From NCBI GenBank assembly GCA_016218085.1, contig JACREY010000015.1, forward strand, positions 1 through 64,000: a stretch of DNA of 64,000 nt, read 5' to 3'. A program made the position numbers and the translations under genes. The stretch is from Ignavibacteriota bacterium. Its GTDB lineage: Bacteria > Bacteroidota > Ignavibacteria > Tepidaquicellales > Tepidaquicellaceae. Every line of letters begins with the position of its first letter. Within the stretch, counting starts at the first letter, position 1. Shown here in pieces: positions 34,546 through 42,681 of the stretch. The notes beneath the pieces were generated by a model. That model was not told where the DNA came from, ran no database searches, and saw only the letters and a program-made list of their open reading frames with translations.

Positions 34546-36368
34546 ACCGAATCAAAATACTTTTTCAGGGATATAAAATGCGAGTACTTGAGTAAATCTT
34601 TCAGATAGCTTTTATTTTCAAAATTATCTCTTAAACCCTTTCCAAAAACATCATATTTGCTTTCTTCAGATAAAGTATCCCTGATAAATCCCTCTGTCCA
34701 CTTTTCCGAATTAAATGTATCATTACCTTTTATTTTTTTATATGCGGAAGTTTTCCTTATCCCCTTGTATATCGAAATAAAATTAAAAGGGAAAAGTTTC
34801 AGCAGGTCATCCGGCTCATATCCCCTGTCCAGCCTGAATCTGCCAAGCTCAGGTTTGAACCTCCTGTAAATATGCGCATAAAGGAGCTGGCCTTTTCTTC
34901 TTTTGAATTTGCTTTTCCCTAAAAATCCGTTGTACATTCCGGCAAACGGGGTTTTATACATCAGCTCGACGAAATCATCATCGAAGAAAGGGAACCTTGT
35001 AGTTACATAAACCCGCTCTATCTGTATTTCCTGAGAAAAATATTTCCGCACTCCCTCCTGCAGTATGAAAAAGAAAAACCTCAATATCTTGTCATATTTA
35101 TTGTACTTATCAAAATACTCTTTTTTCAGTTCATTCCAGACATCATCGTAACTTGATTCAATTATTTCTTTTCTCAGATAATTTTTTTTAATAATTGATT
35201 CAAATATGTTTTTCAATTCTTTTTCAGGATTGTCAGATAAGAAAAGCTTTTCCGAATAATCGTTGATCATTATACCGAGATTATGAAGAGGGCGCATCAC
35301 TTCGCTTCCGAAAAGACCTGTAATAATTACATCTGAAAAATTTTTAAGGTTTTTATAAGCAAAAGGATAATTCGAACGGAGAATCGGAGCAGTCGCATTC
35401 GAATGCTCGATTGCATCAAGCGTGCATTCGTCGTGTTCCAATTCATATTTTTCATCAAGAATTACGGGTTTGAAATTATAATTCAGACTTTCGCAGATTT
35501 TTTCGGGAATTTCCACCTGCTGGCTACCGGGCATACCATAAGAGTAGCAGAGAAAATCATCCTTTTTGCGCTCAAGCAAAGCGAGATTCGCTCTGCCGTC
35601 AAATCCGCCCGTTACAGCAATCAAAACTTTATCCGCATCAGTACAGTATAAATTCGTATTATAATGCAGTTGTTCAGTCAATAAATCAAGAGATTCCTTT
35701 TTCCTAAGAAGTTTTGCATTATATAAATTTTCCACACTCCAGTAGCTGCTGCCGGATATTCCACCGATGCTGACATTATATATCATACCATTTTCAATTC
35801 TGCTGATTTCCCTGAAATGCGTTTTATTACCGAGCGTGTAATCAAAAATAATCTGTTCAGTTAATGCAGTTTTATTCAATTCCTTCGATACGAGTTTTGT
35901 GTCGAGTATCATTCTGACCGATGATGAAAGTATAAAATAATTATCATTGTATGCGTAATACAATGGCAGGACATTCATTCTGTCGCTTATTATTTTTGTC
36001 TCATTGCACTCAGAATCGAAAATAATTATTACAAAAGAGCCTTTTAGATATTTTGCCAAATCATCTCCGAACTGTAAGTATAATCGAAAAACATATTCGG
36101 CATTTGCTTTCATCGGTTTCACATCATGTTTCTTTTCATATAGATTATTCGTATAAACAGTTCCGAAAATAAAAATTACATTATTGCTTTTTTCAAAAAA
36201 ATTATAGTTTGTCTCATTTCTCTCGAGATAAGTTACAAATGAATTTTTGTAATTCCTTTTATATTCTGTAGATTTTATGTTATTATAGTGCGGATTATTG
36301 AGAAAAGAAAATTTTCCTTCGCCGGAAATATTATTTTTAAAATCTATTATTTGGAAAAAATCAAACAT
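34542..36368 (-). CDS. Asparagine-synthetase-like protein without glutaminase Cys
   Basis: The 608-aa protein keeps the two-domain AsnB layout but begins MFDFFQII, so the Cys2 nucleophile is absent and glutamine hydrolysis is impossible. The ATP-pyrophosphatase P-loop reads TGGFDGRANL (about 255-264) instead of SGGxDS. Ser is replaced by Gly. Enzymes of this shape, such as beta-lactam synthetase and lasso-peptide cyclase, adenylate a carboxylate and attack it with an amine of another substrate. The adjacent ATP-grasp gene overlaps it (TAATG), so both probably form amide bonds in decorating the glycan. The reaction is unknown. Confidence 0.75.
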   Translation of the reverse strand: MFDFFQIIDFKNNISGEGKFSFLNNPHYNNIKSTEYKRNYKNSFVTYLERNETNYNFFEKSNNVIFIFGTVYTNNLYEKKHDVKPMKANAEYVFRLYLQFGDDLAKYLKGSFVIIIFDSECNETKIISDRMNVLPLYYAYNDNYFILSSSVRMILDTKLVSKELNKTALTEQIIFDYTLGNKTHFREISRIENGMIYNVSIGGISGSSYWSVENLYNAKLLRKKESLDLLTEQLHYNTNLYCTDADKVLIAVTGGFDGRANLALLERKKDDFLCYSYGMPGSQQVEIPEKICESLNYNFKPVILDEKYELEHDECTLDAIEHSNATAPILRSNYPFAYKNLKNFSDVIITGLFGSEVMRPLHNLGIMINDYSEKLFLSDNPEKELKNIFESIIKKNYLRKEIIESSYDDVWNELKKEYFDKYNKYDKILRFFFFILQEGVRKYFSQEIQIERVYVTTRFPFFDDDFVELMYKTPFAGMYNGFLGKSKFKRRKGQLLYAHIYRRFKPELGRFRLDRGYEPDDLLKLFPFNFISIYKGIRKTSAYKKIKGNDTFNSEKWTEGFIRDTLSEESKYDVFGKGLRDNFENKSYLKDLLKYSHFISLKKYFDSV

Positions 36369-37573
36369 TAGTTTCCTTTGATTTTCTTGAATATTCTTTT
36401 GAATATCCCCTTTAAAAGTGTTCTGATTAAATGCATCGTAAGTCCCGGATCATTAAGTTTCATATCACTTATATAAACGGGAAATTTCAGATATGATTCG
36501 GCAATTTTCCCAAGCGGTATTATCCCCTGGCTGACATAGTCGGCTGAAGCCCTCAAATCCCTGTGTACCGATATCCATCGTATATCAGTATTCCTGTTTT
36601 CAACAGGTATTAATCTTTCACCTAGAAGTTCCTTATAACTCATCATTGCAACGTCTATTCCGAATTTTGTTCCGATTTCATCCCACAATCCGAACCTTGG
36701 ATTTACTTCTATTAATTTATATTGATTATCTCTTAAATCCTTTTTCACTTCAACACCCGATATTCCCCAGAATTTCATTTTCACCAGCCACCTTACTACC
36801 TGGTCCTGCAGTTCTTCATTATATTTAATATTAACATAGCTCGCACTTCCGAAATGCGGTGGAGCGACTCTCTCCTTTATTCCGGTAAACGAACCCATGC
36901 AGTTCTGATTTCTGTCCATATATGATACGAAATAATGCAGATTGCTGTCCTCACCTCTAATAATCTCCTGAACAATTACCCTGTCGTCATGCTTCCTTAT
37001 TGTTTCATATTTTTCTATTACTTCCTCTGCCGAATTCACAAAAATAACCTTTTCTCCTTTACAATACTCTTCCAGGAAACCTGACCTCCAAGATTCAGGA
37101 AATTCAGGTTTTAATATACACGGGAATTCCACATCTGCTGCAAACCTGTTAAGCTCATCAATATCCTTTACAAAGCATGTTTTGGGTGCCGGGAATCCGT
37201 ATTTTACCGCCAGTTCGTAGCTGTATCTCTTACTTGTTAATTTTCTAAGTATGCCGCCCTTTGGCATAGTAAAATAAAAATGCTCGGACAGTTCTTCTGA
37301 AAAATCATTTAACGGCAGAATAAATTTATCGGCTGTTGGTATTAGCACGGGTTTAATTCCGAAGTCCCTACTAATTCTCATCAGATAATCAAAAAATTCC
37401 TTTCCGTTTTTTTCAGGGTCGGGACAAACGCTTTTTATTCCGTATTTTGAGTAAAAGCCGAGTTCCTTCGGATTGCATTCCAGCCCGTATGCTTCTATTT
37501 CGGATTTCCGGAAATGCCTCATAAGCGAAACACCCGGTGTAGACAGGCCTAATATAATTACAGGATTTTTCAT
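36368..37573 (-). CDS. ATP-grasp ligase
   Basis: 401 aa with VIILGLSTPGVSLMRHF then an ATP-grasp core: FPCILKPEFPESW, VIVQEIIRGEDSNLHYF and KLIEVNPRFGLWDEIG, including the Glu/Asn metal ligands (LIEVNPR). ATP-grasp enzymes of this carB-like group join a carboxylate to an amine via acyl phosphate. It is co-translated with the Cys-less asparagine-synthetase-like gene. Substrate unknown; probable amide or peptide bond formation on a glycan precursor. Confidence 0.8.
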   Translation of the reverse strand: MKNPVIILGLSTPGVSLMRHFRKSEIEAYGLECNPKELGFYSKYGIKSVCPDPEKNGKEFFDYLMRISRDFGIKPVLIPTADKFILPLNDFSEELSEHFYFTMPKGGILRKLTSKRYSYELAVKYGFPAPKTCFVKDIDELNRFAADVEFPCILKPEFPESWRSGFLEEYCKGEKVIFVNSAEEVIEKYETIRKHDDRVIVQEIIRGEDSNLHYFVSYMDRNQNCMGSFTGIKERVAPPHFGSASYVNIKYNEELQDQVVRWLVKMKFWGISGVEVKKDLRDNQYKLIEVNPRFGLWDEIGTKFGIDVAMMSYKELLGERLIPVENRNTDIRWISVHRDLRASADYVSQGIIPLGKIAESYLKFPVYISDMKLNDPGLTMHLIRTLLKGIFKRIFKKIKGN

Positions 37574-37574
37574 T

Positions 37575-38315
37575 TTATTTTTTTTGGAATAAATATCCCA
37601 TTAGCTCAAGATTTTTAAGAACTGTATATTTCAGCAAAGATTTGAACTTGAACATAGGGAAATTTTTTCCAGTGAAGAATTTATCGCTGCTAATAATATA
37701 ATCTATAACTTTAATAACCCTATCAGACTGTAGAAGCCTGCTATGGTCAAGATTCGGATAGTCATTTTTGTAATCTTCCGTAGAAAATGTCGGAGGACTA
37801 ACAACATTCACAGAAATATTTTTATCATTGAGATACTTTGCAAGACTTTGGGAATATGCAATCAGGCCTGCCTTCGAACTGCAGTATGCTGTCCCTTCTT
37901 TATAGCTTGTCATTCCTGCATTTGAGGCAATGTTAATAATTTTTCCTGATTTATTTTTCAGAAAATGCGGAATCATTCTCCGGCATAATAAAATCTGAGA
38001 TGTAAGATTTGTATTTATAGCTTCTTTATACTCATCTTCGGTAATTTCATCCGGCATTTTAAACAACTTCAAAGCAGCATTGTTAATCAGAACATCAACC
38101 TTACCTAAAAACTCTATTCCTTTTTCTACAGCGTTCTTTAAATCACTATCATCGGTCACAGAGCCGATATAAAACCCAGTTTTTTCGGCGTTAATTTCTT
38201 TCAAATAATCAGGTTCATTAATCGATATCCCGAAAACCTTATGTCCTTTTTTGGTGAAATAAAGAACCATTTCTTTGCCCAGTCCCCTTGAAATACCTGT
38301 AATGAAAAGATTCAT
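37575..38315 (-). CDS. Short-chain dehydrogenase/reductase
   Basis: The 246-aa protein is a classical SDR: FITGISRGLGKEM for NAD(P) binding, NNAALK, and catalytic Tyr-x3-Lys in GTAYCSSKAGL. It has a hydrophobic C-terminus (KNLELMGYLF). Its ATG overlaps the stop of the SGNH-like gene (ATGA), so it is tied to the Dlt-like block. It may make or reduce the acyl or sugar moiety used there. Confidence 0.85.
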   Translation of the reverse strand: MNLFITGISRGLGKEMVLYFTKKGHKVFGISINEPDYLKEINAEKTGFYIGSVTDDSDLKNAVEKGIEFLGKVDVLINNAALKLFKMPDEITEDEYKEAINTNLTSQILLCRRMIPHFLKNKSGKIINIASNAGMTSYKEGTAYCSSKAGLIAYSQSLAKYLNDKNISVNVVSPPTFSTEDYKNDYPNLDHSRLLQSDRVIKVIDYIISSDKFFTGKNFPMFKFKSLLKYTVLKNLELMGYLFQKK

Positions 38316-39262
38316 TTTCTGTGTAAATAATGTTTAGTGTAAATCTGATTTAAAAAATAACCAAGCTTGCTATTCCCGTTCTCGTTTAAATGCCAGTCTC
38401 CGATTATTTGATTTTCAGGAATCATGAGATTTGAATATTCGAACTTGATATTATTTAGCTTGCAGAATGAATCAATCCTCATATTTATTGTATCATTGTT
38501 CATAATAGATACACAAATAAATTTCTCTTTATATTTTTTATCAAATTGCATCAGGCATATTTCAAGATCAGTTAAATCTACCTTATTAGCATCCGGGGGT
38601 TCCACTGAGGGCTCTACCACCTGCTCTGCATTAGCGCCCTGAACCAATGTTAACATCAGCCTTGCACAGGATAAATTATTTCTTATTAGAAGATTTATCT
38701 TCGTTCTAAATGTATTATCAATTGTGAATAAGTCACTGTTCAATTCGAAGGGGTTTTCAGTTAGCCTGTAAGAATCCGAATTATATGCATTAATAACCAG
38801 TATTACAGTTTCGGGTTTAAACTTTTTCTCATAATAATATATTCTTCTGTAAGAATCATACGGGTCATAACCGTTATAACCCAGATTCAAAACATTATAA
38901 TTTTTGTCGGTATCTTTTAACAGATTCTGCATTACAGATGTAGACAAAGCTTCGGGTTTAATATAATTATTTTCTATGAATGATGAACCGAGAATGCAGA
39001 CATATTTTGAATTTACTCCTGTATCACAATCAATACCCGGAAGTCCAAGGTTATTTCTTTTGTATATTTCGAACTTACCTTTTGAATTCCAGTACTTCGA
39101 ATATGGTTTATATATATTCTGATGCCCGGGTGAGCATCTAAGCCCTTTCATTTTAACTTCGACACCGTATTTCGGAAATCCAAGCATGCTTCCAATCAGG
39201 ATTTCGCTGAAAAACAGTGCAGTTATTAATGCAACTGTTATTGTAAATAATTTTTTTACCAA
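38312..39262 (-). CDS. DltD/AlgX-like SGNH acyltransferase
   Basis: The 316-aa protein has one N-terminal membrane helix (about residues 5-27) and an extracytoplasmic SGNH-hydrolase-like domain: LGSSFIEN with Ser93/Ser94, LGYNGYDPYDS (block with Gly/Asn) and DWHLNENG with Asp289 and His291. This is the catalytic set used by DltD and AlgX/PatB-like proteins to move acyl groups from an MBOAT to a polymer. Start is TTG at 39262, six bases past the stop of the microprotein gene. It sits last in the order carrier-MBOAT-microprotein-SGNH. Confidence 0.78.
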   Translation of the reverse strand: MVKKLFTITVALITALFFSEILIGSMLGFPKYGVEVKMKGLRCSPGHQNIYKPYSKYWNSKGKFEIYKRNNLGLPGIDCDTGVNSKYVCILGSSFIENNYIKPEALSTSVMQNLLKDTDKNYNVLNLGYNGYDPYDSYRRIYYYEKKFKPETVILVINAYNSDSYRLTENPFELNSDLFTIDNTFRTKINLLIRNNLSCARLMLTLVQGANAEQVVEPSVEPPDANKVDLTDLEICLMQFDKKYKEKFICVSIMNNDTINMRIDSFCKLNNIKFEYSNLMIPENQIIGDWHLNENGNSKLGYFLNQIYTKHYLHRK

Positions 39263-39268
39263 ATTAAT

Positions 39269-39400
39269 TTAGAAATCACCGTAAATAAAAGGCCTGCTTA
39301 ACTTTGCAATCAGTTTAAAAAATGCCAGTGATGACAGGGAAATTATCAGCATCAGGAATAGCAAGAAATATTTAAGGAATATTTTATAATTATTATTCAT
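39269..39400 (-). CDS. DltX-like microprotein with C-terminal FIYGDF
   Basis: This 43-aa protein has a short basic N-terminus (MNNNYKIFLK), one membrane helix (about 11-31), and ends PFIYGDF, with Tyr40. As I recall, Gram-positive DltX has the same plan (about 50 aa, one TM) and ends FIYNEF, its C-terminal Tyr carrying the D-alanyl group from DltB to DltD. The start I use is the ATG one base after the MBOAT stop (TGA-A-ATG). The neighbour MBOAT at 42681-44192 has FIYQQF fused to its C-terminus, which supports a real functional motif. Also possible: a frameshifted, shortened MBOAT tail. Confidence 0.72.
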   Translation of the reverse strand: MNNNYKIFLKYFLLFLMLIISLSSLAFFKLIAKLSRPFIYGDF

Positions 39401-39401
39401 T

Positions 39402-40550
39402 TCATCTGAAAAATATCCAGCAGAATGAAACATACACAAAAGTAAACAACGTACCGGCAGCATTAAACCATTTAGTACCCGACATTTGATTTAATGCCGG
39501 ATTCTTTCTTTTAATTATTACCCATACCTGGTAAATAAATATTGCAAATCCGTGGCACAATCCCCAGTAAACGAAATGCATTGCAGGTCCGTGCCACAAT
39601 CCGCACAAGCCCATTGCAATTAGCGGAACAAAAAAAATCTGCCAGGTTTTATTTTTAAATACCGGACTTAACGGGAAGAATAGATAATCCCTTATCCAGT
39701 CTGAAAGCGAAATGTGCCAGCTTCTCCAGAATTGAGCAATGTTGGACTTCAAATAAGGATAATCAAAATTTTCCATAATTTTAAAGCCATACAATCTGGA
39801 AGCACCAATTGCTATGTCGCTATATGCAGAAAAGTCCAAATAAATCTGTATAGAATAACCAAAGAGCGCCAATATTTTAATTCCTGCCGGATAATTTCCG
39901 GGGTTTTCCCATACAGGAGCGATAAAAAATCCGAGCCAGTCTGCGACGACAAATTTTTTGAATAATCCGAAAACAATCCTTTTGAATGACTCTTCAATAA
40001 AAACACCGCTAAATTTGTTTTCTCTCCCTGATTCAATTTTAAATCTCGAAAATCTTTCTATCGGTCCGGCAATGTAAATCGTAAATAATGAGCTGTACAA
40101 AAGAAAATCTGCAAATCTGCCTTTGTTGTTTATTCCCCAGTAAACATCAGTAAGATAACTTATATGCTTGAAAATAATATATGAAATTCCGAGAGGTAAC
40201 AGTACAAACTCAATTTTAAAAACAGGTAGCGATGAAATGAAATTATCAAGAGATGATAAAACTTCGTTCAGGAAACCCAGATACTTGAAAATAACGAGCA
40301 ATATTACCAGGCCCGTAATTCCTAATCTGTGAAAAATCCGCTTTCCTTTGTTTTTCTCGATTAGAACGGCAAACATATAAGAATATAAAATCAATATAAC
40401 AGCAATGATTGCGGAATATTTATCGAAATAAGAAATGAACGCAATGCTCGCAGCTGATAAAAAATAATTCCTGATTATTTGTTTAGGAATCAGCCAGTAT
40501 ATTACTGCGCCTGTTGCAAGAAGTGTGTAAAATTCTATTCCGACAATCAA
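39402..40550 (-). CDS. Short DltB-like MBOAT O-acyltransferase
   Basis: The 382-aa membrane protein has the MBOAT core: YLDFSAYSDIAIGASRLYGF, FWRSWHISLSDWIRDYLFFPLS and LCGLWHGPAMHFVYWG with the conserved His320. It ends at CWIFFR, exactly where the neighbour MBOAT continues for about 107 more residues, so it lacks the C-terminal extension and resembles DltB (about 400 aa). The following 43-aa gene would supply the missing terminal motif. The start is TTG. It should take an acyl group from the carrier protein encoded next (40552-40782) and pass it outward. Confidence 0.85.
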   Translation of the reverse strand: MIVGIEFYTLLATGAVIYWLIPKQIIRNYFLSAASIAFISYFDKYSAIIAVILILYSYMFAVLIEKNKGKRIFHRLGITGLVILLVIFKYLGFLNEVLSSLDNFISSLPVFKIEFVLLPLGISYIIFKHISYLTDVYWGINNKGRFADFLLYSSLFTIYIAGPIERFSRFKIESGRENKFSGVFIEESFKRIVFGLFKKFVVADWLGFFIAPVWENPGNYPAGIKILALFGYSIQIYLDFSAYSDIAIGASRLYGFKIMENFDYPYLKSNIAQFWRSWHISLSDWIRDYLFFPLSPVFKNKTWQIFFVPLIAMGLCGLWHGPAMHFVYWGLCHGFAIFIYQVWVIIKRKNPALNQMSGTKWFNAAGTLFTFVYVSFCWIFFR

Positions 40551-40551
40551 A

Positions 40552-40782
40552 TTAATATCTGTTAATAATTTCTATCATCTGCTTTACCGTATCAAATGAT
40601 TCTGCTGTTATTAACGGAGGAGGGATTTTCTTTCCGAATTCCCTTTCTATATAAGCCTGAAGCGAAAACAACGAAAAGGAATCGACAATACCGCTTGATA
40701 TTAATTTCGACTCAGCCGTTATTTCCGTACCGGGATCCGAGAGAAATTCATTTTTTATAAATTCAATCAGCTTTTCTTCCAT
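40552..40782 (-). CDS. Acyl/aminoacyl carrier protein, DltC-like
   Basis: The 76-aa protein has the phosphopantetheine site in SGIVDSFSLFSL, with Ser35 next to Asp34, and ends with helix IV. The context GxVDSF, not DSL, together with its size resembles DltC-type carriers rather than fatty-acid ACP. It is encoded two bases upstream of the DltB-like MBOAT, so it should present the thioester-bound group to it. No 4'-phosphopantetheinyl transferase is in the window. Confidence 0.82.
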   Translation of the reverse strand: MEEKLIEFIKNEFLSDPGTEITAESKLISSGIVDSFSLFSLQAYIEREFGKKIPPPLITAESFDTVKQMIEIINRY

Positions 40783-40783
40783 A

Positions 40784-41770
40784 TTAATTATTTTTATTCA
40801 ACATGCACGTATATTCACCGGCCGTTGTAAGTAATATTTTATCCGATTTTTCACATAAATATGATAGTACTTCGGGAAAAATATTATTCAGGAAAACCGA
40901 ATCGAACGATGGATGGAACCAGAAAACACAAAGTGAATTATTTTTAATTGCCCTGTCTAAGATTGTTTTATAAAACTTTATATTATATTCGACAGTCCAG
41001 TATTTTCTGTATGTCAGCTCCATCGTTCCTTTAATATCCCACAATCCCGATTTATGTTTTACCGGATATCCGAGTATATTTCCGTAGTCCGTTCTGTATG
41101 AATCGAATCCGAGCTTCTTAAGACTTGTCAGGTTGCCAATTGTATGCCCCGGATGCACAAATGATTTTAATTCAATTTTCTTTTCAACCGCGAGCCTTTT
41201 GCATTCATTAATTTCCGCTTCAAATACTTCCGAAGTGCAGACCTCATCCCTGCAGTCTATGTGAGAAAATGTATGACAACCGATTTCGTGTTTTATTTTT
41301 GATTTTAAAATCTTATCTATTAAATCAGGACAGTACCATTCCGGGTTATCCTGAAAATTACCGCACGGGTCATCATCGAACCATTCGCCTGCCTGGTATT
41401 TCCAGTATTCATTCTCAAAGTATTTGTTTCTCGGTATATTAGGATGAGGCTTTCCGTTTTCTTTTTTGCATTCTTCAAGAAACAAATGCCCTACGGTTGC
41501 CCAGGTTACAGGTGCATTATATTTATCGCATAAGCTCAAGATACCGGGTATATTATCTCTTTCCCGCCGAGCAATTTTTCCAATTTCAGATTTATTATTA
41601 ATAAAGGCTTTTGAATAGCGCCAGGCCCAGGCAAGCTCAAAATCAGCATAAAGCAAAACGACAGAATCATAAGGCTCGGGAATGTATTTTCTGAATTTGC
41701 TGCACTTTTCGACTTTAGGATTATATCCCAGCCTGAATTTTATTTTTCTTAAATTCGAATGTAAGCTCAA
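40784..41770 (-). CDS. Polysaccharide deacetylase-fold protein
   Basis: 328 aa: YADFELAWAWR in the first-strand position, then HEIGCHTFSHIDC with the H-x3-H metal histidines, SFVHPGHTIGN and FWFHPSFDS for the last His motif. NodB-like fold with no signal peptide. Its TTG start overlaps the SGNH2 stop (TTGA). It links the carrier gene with the second MBOAT/SGNH pair. The DD/DE triad of true deacetylases is altered (DFE), so the reaction could differ. Confidence 0.75.
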   Translation of the reverse strand: MSLHSNLRKIKFRLGYNPKVEKCSKFRKYIPEPYDSVVLLYADFELAWAWRYSKAFINNKSEIGKIARRERDNIPGILSLCDKYNAPVTWATVGHLFLEECKKENGKPHPNIPRNKYFENEYWKYQAGEWFDDDPCGNFQDNPEWYCPDLIDKILKSKIKHEIGCHTFSHIDCRDEVCTSEVFEAEINECKRLAVEKKIELKSFVHPGHTIGNLTSLKKLGFDSYRTDYGNILGYPVKHKSGLWDIKGTMELTYRKYWTVEYNIKFYKTILDRAIKNNSLCVFWFHPSFDSVFLNNIFPEVLSYLCEKSDKILLTTAGEYTCMLNKNN

Positions 41771-42681
41771 AATTCTTTCCTCAGCACTTTTTTTATAAAC
41801 AAATCGGTCAATATATCCTTCTTTAAGTGAAATGGGTCGTTGAATTTCTCCTTATCAGCCCAAGAAGAATCATCTTCTTCCGCATCTACAAATACAGAGT
41901 TTTCCGAACAAATCGATTTTAATTCGTTTTTAAATCTTAAATAGTTACTGTCAAGTGAATACTTTGCCAAGAAGGCTCTAAAGTCATTATGATTAGGCAG
42001 GAAGAATAAACAGATATTTATTTTTTCTCTCTTGCATTCTGACAAAATACCTTTTAAAGAATTTATATATTCTGCAGGATATTTAAATTTTTTAAGGAAA
42101 TCATTTTCATTTTTCGCAAGTAAATATTCCCAGAAATCTTCTTTTGACATTTCAGGTTGTTCAATCAGAAAAATATTTTCAGAATTATTGTTTAAGACAC
42201 AAAGAAAAGCAGATTCAAGGATTTCTGTATTCGTGTAGTAAAGAAGCGGATTTTGTATAATATCGACAGCCCCCTTTACCCTGTCTTTAGTTTTATCAAA
42301 GTTAAGATTGAAACTAACACCTAAATATATATTCTTTATCTTTTTAGTTTTAATCAGATCAAATGCACTTTTTGTTTCCTGTAATGTTCCTCCTGCAATC
42401 GAAAAATCTGAATATTTTTCACCTGTTACATTTTCAATCCTATCATAATCCAGTCCTTCAACTCTTGAATCCCCGAGAACCACATTATAATTACTATTTT
42501 CATTGAATCTCAGTACTTTCCAAAACCCATAATTAATTTTTGACGCATATTTTTTTTTAACATCATATTTTATAAGATCTGATATTTTCACGAAGTTAAA
42601 CGGGTCAATCAAAGTTATTATAGTCACATAAATCAGTGCTGGTACAATAAAAATCAAAGACTTGAATAAAAGTTTTTTCAT
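41767..42681 (-). CDS. SGNH acyltransferase partner of the second MBOAT
   Basis: The 304-aa protein has an N-terminal membrane helix (about 5-25). It then shows VVLGDSRVEG with the nucleophile Ser72 and DPFHLKKD with Asp282/His285, the SGNH catalytic residues of AlgX/AlgJ/PatB-like acetyltransferases. GDSR and DxxH are intact, so it should work outside the membrane. It overlaps the MBOAT stop by one base (TGATG). Confidence 0.8.
   Translation of the reverse strand: MKKLLFKSLIFIVPALIYVTIITLIDPFNFVKISDLIKYDVKKKYASKINYGFWKVLRFNENSNYNVVLGDSRVEGLDYDRIENVTGEKYSDFSIAGGTLQETKSAFDLIKTKKIKNIYLGVSFNLNFDKTKDRVKGAVDIIQNPLLYYTNTEILESAFLCVLNNNSENIFLIEQPEMSKEDFWEYLLAKNENDFLKKFKYPAEYINSLKGILSECKREKINICLFFLPNHNDFRAFLAKYSLDSNYLRFKNELKSICSENSVFVDAEEDDSSWADKEKFNDPFHLKKDILTDLFIKKVLRKEF

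Noticed and set aside
39269-39463. 64-aa version of the microprotein gene starting at 39463
   Set aside because: The first 21 codons lie inside the MBOAT gene, have no hydrophobic or family pattern, and the ATG at 39400 directly follows the MBOAT stop.
39402-39463. Simple frameshift splitting one MBOAT gene
   Set aside because: A repaired fusion would still lack about 60 residues relative to the neighbour MBOAT, and the MBOAT ends cleanly at a DltB-like position. A deletion plus frameshift cannot be fully excluded.
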